NCBI RefSeq assembly: GCF_964340395.1
Contig: NC_135549.1
Coordinates: forward strand, 4,755,501 to 4,819,500
Length of the DNA stretch: 64,000 nt
Direction of reading: 5' to 3'
Source: Glandiceps talaboti
Taxonomy: Eukaryota > Hemichordata > Enteropneusta > Spengelidae
The notes below the pieces were generated by a model. That model had not been told where the DNA came from. It did no database searches and worked only from the letters and a program-made list of their open reading frames with translations. The stretch's first letter is position 1, and each line of letters begins with the position of its first letter. The translations under genes and the position numbers were made by a program. Below, in pieces: positions 31,521 through 64,000 of the stretch.

Positions 31521-34500
31521 GAAAAGATAAAAACGACGGATTTACATAGGAAAGCATAATGTAGGAACTATCACTCATGGTTAGTAGAATCAGTAACACA
31601 AACATGGTTTGACGTAGACCATTCTATTGATACTGTAATCATCGCCTTGTACACTTTACTAGATATATACGTATGATAAACGGCTATTCCTTAAGTTACT
31701 TGATCCTTTCAAATATTCACACTAGTTTATAACAAATATTTCAACGCACAAAACAGTAAAAAGGTATTTGTATGTGTGAGTATTATGACGCAATGCGTTT
31801 GATGAATGTACAGTCAGTTGTCAGATAAATATGAACTAAGTACTAAAAGTAGAGAAAAATCGATCCCACGGGGAAAGTAAAGTCACTTGTACTCTACTGT
31901 TGTTTATCAATATATCAATCATGTTCAGTTCTTAGCCCATTATAAAATACCACATTCCAAATTCAATCCTGAGCAACCAGGAAATCTACAAGGATAAAAA
32001 GTATTGTTTCCTTGGCTCAAGCCCACTTTATTTGATTAAACGATTCATCGATTTTAAAGGAATATTTCATTCCTCATTACTCCATCAAAGAAGTTGCCTC
32101 CCGTCTCTCATTTTGAACTCATTAGTAGTCATTTTCAGAGATATTCAGATTTGAGCAATTAAGATTTTTTATCAAACAAATGGACGTTGTTTATTTCATA
32201 CTTCTAAACCACTCTAATCTGGCTATTTCATAAGAACATGCCTAGGTACCACTGATGAAAAACGTTGACTTTTCTAGGGGGCCACATTTTTTACATGGTT
32301 GAGGTTGCAGTAAGTGAAATCACTTTAACTGATCGTCACGTCGGTTCAGCAATGTTTTCATTTTATCTGGCTTTTACTGTAGTGTTGATAACCATTTTAC
32401 CAACGCCGACTAGTAGTAGGTAAGTCCAGTTAAGCTCATTGCCGTTTTTTTTTAAAAAAAAAACGTTTATATGTTTGAGAATTATCACCACCGATCCATC
32501 ACCTGTCCTTTTCTAGAGAATCAACTATTTTACTTTCATATCAACACCAGATTTAATTCTTAATTTTGTAATATTCCTTAGCTAAAAACTTGATCGAAAA
32601 GATTTACATAAGATCATCATTTAATTTAATTTAGAGCATTCAAGTTCCATAATGCATCTAATTCACAAAATAACATTGTTCCGTAATGTGTACATTAAGG
32701 AGCTTTCGTGTTACAAATAACACACAGGCTTTATGGAACTGGGTATCGAGCGCATTGTAAATTGACTGTTCTAAGTGAATTGAATAGTAATTTCTTTTGT
32801 TATATTTTCTGTCTAACTATATGTCCATTCTGCATACTTAGCATCATTTAAACAACGCCAATAAAAGCTGTGGCACGAGATTTTATCATAAAAGTCTTGT
32901 CATTCACGTCTCTATAACAATGTCAATTGAAATTCACTATTAAATTCATTCGCACACGTAAAGCATTTCGAATACCTCTCGTGTACATACTTACGTTGTG
33001 CTATTATCTGTACATAGAGCAAAATACATGTGGTTTTGTCACATAGAGCGTAATTCCGTCGAGCGCTGGGATTTCTTGCGGAAATATATTTGTTAAGACT
33101 ACGATTTCGAAGTTCTAATTGCATAGATTCAATAATGAGAATCTGTAGTCGCATAACAAGCTTTCGATCGTTAGTTTGTAAGGATATTTGGTCGTAAATG
33201 AAAGCATGCGACAAAGTATTAATCGATGGCCGTTTGCTAAATACCACAAGTGTTAAGAAAAACTAACATCACATTGACAGAAAATAGCAACAAGCCGTTA
33301 CACTTCACTGATCAAGTCGCATTGTATTAAGCTACATTCAGTAGAATACCTGCAAATATATACAACTCCAATAGCACGTAGACTCTAGAAACCTAGCAGA
33401 TTTTGTCAACAGCATAAATATACGTGAACAAACGAATGGGATTTGCGGTATTCCAAGTCCATTTATTGCTGTATCGTTTTCCCGGAAGACGAACTTTAAT
33501 TTATTACACGCACCGGTAGCTCGCTTTTTGATATCTATTAAAATAAGAACAAACATAATATAAATGTAAAACTTCTCCATTTGACAATGCATTATTAAGG
33601 AAGGCTGGATATGTCTGTATTATTCATGGCGTTGATGTTGAAATAGACGGGTCGGTTTTGCATTTGATGTTTAGGTGCATGTAGTCAGTCATATCACTCC
33701 AGAGATTACGTTAATATCCAGTCATTAAGTTTTCTCTATATGTGAACAAAGATTGCTAGATTTCGACAGCATTGGTTTACAAGTGTAAATTATACGCCAT
33801 AATTCGGTTAAATAAGTAGTTCGGTTGAAACATTTGAAACTTACTGTCTTTTTATGTCCAGTGTTAATGTGCATCAACACGTGCGTTCGTTTAAAGATAT
33901 CCTAGACAGTTCAAACTTACTCCAAACTTTGAAGCACAGCGGGTGATCATCATATCAAAGATTAGAATTCTGTTCCTTGCTTTTCCAATCGGCAGCAGAA
34001 TGTGAAGTTATTTGTGTACTGGTGTACGGTAGCTTTGAAGAATTAAGCTATTGCGATAAGACAGCTTAGCAAGTGGCTATAAAAACCCACAAGGAAAATG
34101 GAAGTTGTCTATAATTGTAAGTGTTCAAATTGTTAGAGATCTAAATCATAGCTCTTTTAATGTTTCTCCAGGTATAAACAACCATAGTACTAAACGCACA
34201 TAGTCTACAGTGTGCCTACCTAACTAAAGTGATCCCAAGTATTCACAACATATACACTTATTAGAGTGAAAGTGTGCCGCAGCTTGGATACATAATGTTA
34301 ACATACCTCGTACGTACGTCACTTATCGTTCTAAATGAAATTACGTACAGTATTTACAATTCATTTTGGGTCGATCTCAATATACAGTTGCCAATACACT
34401 AAAGTTTCTGAAATACAACAAGGAATACGACGGGGATTTAACCAAAATTACAACATACAGACTTTATCAAGTTGTGGTACCACTGTTTGCATGTGGTGTC

Positions 34501-36956
34501 TAACTGTAACCAGCTACTATATTGAAAATAATGAGTTTCTATAGACACGACTTATATCCAATATAATTGATGATAATTGTATTTGTTTACTCATATTGTT
34601 ACTTTAATAAGTTAAATTATCGCATGTTATCTCTACGTGTTGTTCACATAGGCTAGTGTGTAAATCATTACAATATTTTTGACGTCATTGGAAGTGCAAT
34701 TCACCAACATGAACCAAACACATGGTACACTATATTTAGTAGCCTACTTTAACAATAACAAAGTCCTTAAACTTATTACAATTTCGACAGATCGATTGTT
34801 TCCAATAAAATAACAATGCTCAAAATTATACAATTTCCTTTATACGCTACTCAATATCTTCTCATATAGCCTGGTATATTGGCTACACAAAATATCGATA
34901 ACAACCAATCGGTATTTGTAATAATACTGTGACGACATTTTATATCTAAATATACACAAGGAAACCCGAATAATATGCTATATTTGTATACTGGTGCCAG
35001 GCACAATTGCTAATACGGATGTTCATATTGTGTACTTTTCTCTATAAAATTCTTAGGTTAAAATATTCCCCAACTCCTTTAATACTACATAAAATTGTTC
35101 TGTATCAATATTCTATTTCTATCCGAGAATAATAACTCCTGCAGCTTTAGCATTAGAGCCACAATGACTTGCTTAAGGGGAATTTACATGCAAAACAGAG
35201 TCAATCGTTGTTAGAAAAGCCCAACTCTCCTTCATGCAGTCTTAAGTAAATAAAGAAGTGTTACGTATGCGATGTTGGGATATGTACAGATACTCCTCCG
35301 TTTTGAAGCATTCAGCCATATATTTACAACAAGGCAAGATTGAAAGGGTGCACGCGGGGGTAGTAAATATTCATGAGAGCCTATTTTAATAGTGGTGTAA
35401 TGACTTCTTATACAAATAATCCGCTATGATGGATTTAGAAGCCATAAAAAGCATACTATATAGAATCTCAGACAATGAAAGAACATTCTTTGCAGTAATG
35501 TGATAAGTTTAACAAGAGACCAGTAATAATGGATTGGAGTTCACAAGTGGTCTACTACGTTGACTATCGGCTGTACAAGAACGTTCTCATAACTTGTGTT
35601 CTAACAACATTAAAAGTATGGATTACTATAATGTGTACTACAGTCTCCGACACATAATAAACGTATACTTTGTCTAGTATTAACGCAGTAACTTTTTTTT
35701 AAGAATCGGTCTTGTCTGTTGTAAAATAATTCTAAAGTATCGAGCTGACATATAGCTATATACCTACAGCTTCTCACCGTATACATCTCTTGACTGGTAT
35801 TTGTCACTGCCATCAGGATTATAGGGTTGAGATTTTGAAAATCAGAAACATTTATCGGAAGCTAGGTTAGACCATTAGAATGGCAACCTAAATGAAACGT
35901 ATCAGTCGGACTTAAAGAAGTTGAAATTTCGTGATAAATTGCCCCTTGTTATCTTAATCCTTAGTCGTCTTAGGGCGGTAATAATTTTGGTTAAAGGCTG
36001 ACGGCAATACTTCAGATTGTGCAGTCTGACATGCTCAAGACCATGCACCGTCTCATTAGGTTCTATTACTACCTCGTAGCTCAGAGGAACGTTCGAAAAA
36101 TGAAAAGACAGACTTAGTCTATCCAGGGATTACTTATGATATTGCTGCTTAAGCTAGCGCCCTACTCACATTTATTGGATATATAGGAACGAGAAAAGTC
36201 TCTTACCAAAATGAGGTGCGCTAACCAAACGAGTGGCTCATATCACATTTACCCGAAGGTGTTTCAGTTAAGACCACTCTTGAAACAGTGCAGACAAATT
36301 GCCTTTCAACAATCTGGGAGGGTAGACGTTTCATCTGTCCGTTTAATACAAATACCCCTGAAGTAGAACAGTTCAATACCCGTTTAAAATGTCACTTGTT
36401 TTGTCGCGTTAAGCTACGGCTGTCATTTTCTGTCGCTTGCACCAAATGTTGTTTTTTACAATGGAAATGAACCGAACGGCTTCTAGCAGATATATAAATT
36501 GATGAATATAAATAAACGAAATTCCATTTATGTCGTATCGATTACTTCCACTTGATCTAATGCTTTCATGAATAGCGAATCTACTAAAATATCTGAATAG
36601 TCTCTAACACTCTAGCTTTAGGTGACGTAGCTTAAACTATTGCTGTATACTCAATCACACAGGTTAGTTTTACAGCACGACGTGGACCGCTATGTTTATG
36701 ACAATCTTGTTCAAATTTAGATATAAGAACAAAACTAATGTAGTTTATACTAAAAGGGGTCGTCACTATCACAAAGCATACACTTTATTCGGTTCAGGAG
36801 TCGTTCCATAATGAAAAACCGCTACGAAATTTGATTTATGACAAAATAATTTAGTACTTTGGAAGTACTGTACCATATTGCAGTATGACTATGATTATAT
36901 TAGCAAAATTATTGAAAGAATGTTTTATCTAGATCGAAGGAAGCTGTTGGAGGTTG

Positions 36957-61405
<24,449 letters not shown>

Positions 61406-62069
61406 GTGAGTTGATTGAACACCCATCTACTACATTTTGGATAACTTATTAATTATGCAACGCATCGCAATTGTGTTCCCTGTACTGTCTACGTATCTGA
61501 CTGACATGTTTTGTCTTCCTGTGATGCCTACTCGCTTTGATTAGGACTTGTTGCATTGGATCTCTGATGAAACACGAAGGTTCACAAGGAAGTGCTCTCT
61601 CATAAACCCCTACCCCCACACACAACACTATTTTCAGTTGTAATTCTGTAATCGGTTTGATATTATAGAAAATGTGCCAAAATGTAGTGATTTATATTAA
61701 TTAATAATAAAATTATAATTGGTATGTAGATTGCCTTTGGGTCAAACTCAGCTTACTAAGCGTTGGCAACACATCATTGCGGTCCCTTTGATGTATATAA
61801 TTATTATAATGGTTAATATTTATGTTTTGATAGGTGATGACTGGTGTGTTGCTTTGAAATTCTAACAGGAGACGGGGTGAAAATATGTCGACAAAATGAC
61901 ACATTCAACACAACGCATCATATCTTTTTTTTAAACAGTATAACACTAATTTTACGTATCTTGCGGCTTGTTTGACGTCGGATATATAGTGTTACTCTTT
62001 ATTCTCGTGACCTGTCGCCTATCATCACGTCACCCGATATATATATCCAACACTTTCATTCACATCAAA
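61406..62069 (+). other. Start of receptor intron 5
   Basis: Donor GTGAGT then AT-rich sequence. No exon with the loop C end or the first membrane helix was found here or up to 64000. Confidence 0.65.
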
Positions 62070-62244
62070 ATACACTTTTTGTCATATAACCTTAGCATTT
62101 GGGTGTTTGAGACACACACAATTCTTGTTTGAGACACACACAATCCTTGTTTGAGACACACTGAATCCTGGTCATAAGACCTTAGCATTTGACGTTTTAT
62201 GCTACAATTTACTCTAACACAGAACACATCAAAAGATGCGTTAG
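62070..62244 (+). repeat. Left terminal inverted repeat
   Basis: Pairs with 63602-63776. Contains three tandem copies of a GTTTGAGACACAC-type unit and two copies of CTTAGCATTTG. Confidence 0.85.
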
Positions 62245-62387
62245 TCGGAGGTGACTTCTTCAAAGCATCCTGCTTTACACACTGTTACAATTTCGTGTGG
62301 TGTCTAAGACCCACTAACTTCTGGTCTGTCGAACAGAGTAAATTGTTGACATTAACTCTCTCAACGTTGAAGAGAGCGCTCGAGCAG

Positions 62388-62777
62388 TCAGTAGACGTCT
62401 ACTACGCGATGTCCAGTGTTTTCGGTGACCATCCCGCTTTCCACTGATGTTTCTCGTGTCTCCTTTTTCACCCCTCTCTCGCTGTGTCTTTTCGTAGAGT
62501 ACGTACGTCCAGTGTCTACATCAAATTTTAAAAAGTGGTGTATGATACGCTCAAACTTCAATGATTCTTCATCCAAATTAGATGGTACTCTGCCGTGATA
62601 GTAGTCCTGCTTGCATACGGAGTAAGTCGTCCCTTGAGCGAAACGCGTACACCGTCTGCGAGCATGACTACCGTGAAAGTGACTCTTCAGAATCGCAATA
62701 TCACAATTTACGACCTGTTTTCTTGGTCGCGGTCCAATGGATGTTTCGCATCTCGTCGGCCATCTAGGTCTGTAGAA
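62388..62777 (-). CDS. Uncharacterised 129-codon open stretch inside the TIR element
   Basis: On the minus strand the frame is open from just after a TGA (62778-62780) to a TGA at 62388-62390, without an ATG near its left end. The GC content is clearly above that of the surroundings. It reads as a basic, hydrophilic protein with recognisable-looking stretches such as RPRKQVVNCDIAILKS, CKQDYYHGRVPSNLDEES and FERIIHHFLKFDVDTG. A pyrimidine-rich tract ending in CTACAG (62770) would serve as a splice acceptor at its start. The last ~15 codons overlap a part that recurs inverted near 63300. I do not recognise the family. It could be part of a transposase, a captured host exon or a chance frame. 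Confidence 0.3.
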   Translation of the reverse strand, partial: FYRPRWPTRCETSIGPRPRKQVVNCDIAILKSHFHGSHARRRCTRFAQGTTYSVCKQDYYHGRVPSNLDEESLKFERIIHHFLKFDVDTGRTYSTKRHSERGVKKETRETSVESGMVTENTGHRVVDVY

Positions 62778-62834
62778 TCATAAAAAGGGGGTACTTTTTC
62801 AGATCACCCTCCGAGAATATGGGTACGATGCCCC

Positions 62835-62974
<140 letters not shown>

Positions 62975-62990
62975 GTAGGGATTAGGTGTC

Positions 62991-63080
62991 GTTGAAGGTA
63001 TAGCTCTGGATTACGCTACGGGGTTTTGACACGACGTGTCGAAACCCCGTAGCATAGAAATCCAGAGCTAGTTGAAGGTA
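62991..63080. mobile_element. 70-bp hairpin insertion with perfect 10-bp direct repeats
   Basis: GTTGAAGGTA occurs at 62991-63000 and again at 63071-63080. The 70 bases between are a near-complete palindrome: TAGCTCTGGATT, a small bulge, GCTACGGGGTTT and GACACG, then their complements. A hairpin exactly bounded by a direct duplication looks like a very small transposable insertion with its target-site duplication. Confidence 0.7.
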
Positions 63081-63355
63081 AAACTTCCCGGATTTCGGAA
63101 AGAATGGGGTTTTTGAAGTGATTTTCTCCCAAATTCACTATATAAAAAAAAAAGGGGGGGGGTCTTTTTCATTGAAATATTAACTGGAAAAGGGGTACAT
63201 ATGAAATTTTGCTAACAAGCCGGGGTACCCACCAATCCATGATCGAGCGACTGCCACTGCTGGGGCGTCGCGACGCGTCGGAGAGTCAGAATTGTACGGG
63301 GTGTTGGTCACCGAAAACACCCGTCCTGTAGACTACCCGAACTGTCAATCCGTGT

Positions 63356-63537
63356 TGACGGCCCTTTGATATGTGCTGTTTTAGAGTAAATTGTTGCAGA
63401 AAATGCCCAAATGCTAAACTCTTATGACCAGGATTCAGTGTGTTTCGAACACCTCAATTCTGGTCATAAGACCTTAGCATTTGGTTGTTTTCTGCAACAA
63501 TTTACTCTAAAACAGAAGACATCAAGGGTTCCGTCAA
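63356..63537. repeat. 182-bp palindrome within the TIR element
   Basis: Arms of about 91 bases meet at a TTCGAA centre near 63446. Both run TGACGG, CTGTTTTAGAGTAAATTGTT, AAATGCTAA, CTTATGACCAG towards the centre. The sequence is built from the inner half of the element's own terminal repeat, so this looks like a smaller family member nested in, or generated from, the larger one. Confidence 0.75.
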
Positions 63538-63601
63538 TGAGAGTTGATGCAGACACAAGTTGGTGTGGTTTCGACTGGAATGTTTGTTTTGTCGCCTGGA
63601 A

Positions 63602-63776
63602 CTGACGCATCTTTTGATGTGTCCTGTTTTAGAGTAAATTGTTGCGCAAAACGGCAAATGCTAAGGTCTTATGACCAGGATTGTGTGTGTTTCGAACAAG
63701 GTTTGTGTGTGTTTCGAACAAGAATTGTGTGTGTCTCAAACACCCAAATGCTAAGGTTATATGACAAAAAGTGTAT
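63602..63776 (-). repeat. Right terminal inverted repeat
   Basis: Reverse complement of the left arm with scattered changes. The GTTTGAGACAC units read GTTCGAAACAC here, so the two arms have diverged. Confidence 0.85.
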
Positions 63777-64000
63777 ATTAATCTATTCAAAAAATGTGAT
63801 TACTGACCAATATCTTTGAGGTATGAGCATCCACCCTGAGGGAATCCTATCAATCAAGAATACAAATTTTGTAGGTTTTGGATGTGTGTTTATTTGGCCA
63901 TTTTATTTCATTTTACCTAATGTCTTTTTTTCGACGAAAGTGTTCATTGATACTAATATTTATACTATCTATATAATATTGATATTTTTTTTACTATTGT
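63777..64000. other. Right edge, nothing recognised
   Basis: AT-rich sequence past the TIR element, presumably still intron 5. Confidence 0.5.

Larger units (their letters stand above)
24740..36956. other. No gene recognised upstream of the receptor
   Basis: Apart from the solo TIR copy (25585-25694), a (CA)n at 28578-28602, the G run at 29858 and the repeat at 31423, I see only short frames without domains. The longest is a 111-codon minus-strand frame at 32912-33247. A T9A10 palindrome lies at 32445-32463. The receptor promoter should be at the right end, but I cannot place it; a TATATAAAT-like string at 36490 is too weak to call. Confidence 0.5.

Noticed and set aside
32443-32465. T9A10 palindrome as a terminator
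   Set aside because: A eukaryotic polymerase II gene would not use it and no polymerase III gene lies beside it.
32912-33247. 111-codon minus-strand frame
   Set aside because: No recognisable motif and composition like its surroundings.

Overview
This is a window of animal nuclear DNA, most likely from a marine invertebrate. It is AT-rich and gene-poor, with GT-AG introns, very many long microsatellites ((TA)n, (CATA)n, (CAGA)n, (CT)n), a non-LTR reverse transcriptase with a TTTA-type tail, tRNA-derived and other SINE-like pieces, and several inverted-repeat elements. A lancelet, hemichordate, echinoderm or mollusc would all fit. I cannot choose between them from sequence alone.

The one gene I am sure of is a Cys-loop (pentameric) ligand-gated ion channel subunit of the glycine/GABA-A/GluCl chloride-channel class, on the + strand from 36957 to beyond the right edge. 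I assembled five exons by splice sites and reading frame: 36957-37119 (signal peptide and N-terminus), 38563-38630, 57108-57331, 60774-60856 and 61268-61405. They join without a stop to encode about 225 residues, nearly the whole extracellular ligand-binding domain. The membrane-spanning exons must lie past 64000. Internal exon sizes (68, 224, 83, 138 nt) match the vertebrate GlyR/GABA-A exon pattern. The Cys-loop and loop B are intact. The complementary-face residues that hold the amino-acid carboxylate in glycine receptors are changed (Arg65 to Ser, Ser129 to Asp, by GlyR alpha1 mature numbering), and the extra loop C cysteine is missing, so the ligand may be unusual.

Layout: 1-16400 is mostly unrecognised DNA with (TA)n tracts, an octamer-rich repeat block (7484-8150) and, between two (TA)n tracts at 11142-11315, a unit with a hammerhead-ribozyme-like motif on the minus strand. 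At 16441-16790 there is a candidate small two-exon gene with a polyA signal. A second octamer repeat block (17870-18650), a tRNA-derived SINE head (19019-19093) and a 5'-truncated Jockey/CR1-like retrotransposon (20365-21872, minus) follow. 22000-36900 is mostly unrecognised, with a few coding-like open stretches. 36957-61405 is the receptor gene. Its 18.5 kb second intron holds microsatellites, a relative of the hammerhead-bearing unit, a SINE-like element, a long inverted duplication (50991-51604 and 52671-53311) and two more octamer repeat blocks. Downstream of exon 5 is a 1.7 kb element with 175-bp terminal inverted repeats (62070-63776). It carries an uncharacterised 129-codon open stretch, a (CT)n tract, a 70-bp hairpin insertion flanked by perfect 10-bp direct repeats, and a 182-bp palindrome.

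The receptor is the only gene whose role can be read. Most of the rest is repeat biology and intron sequence.
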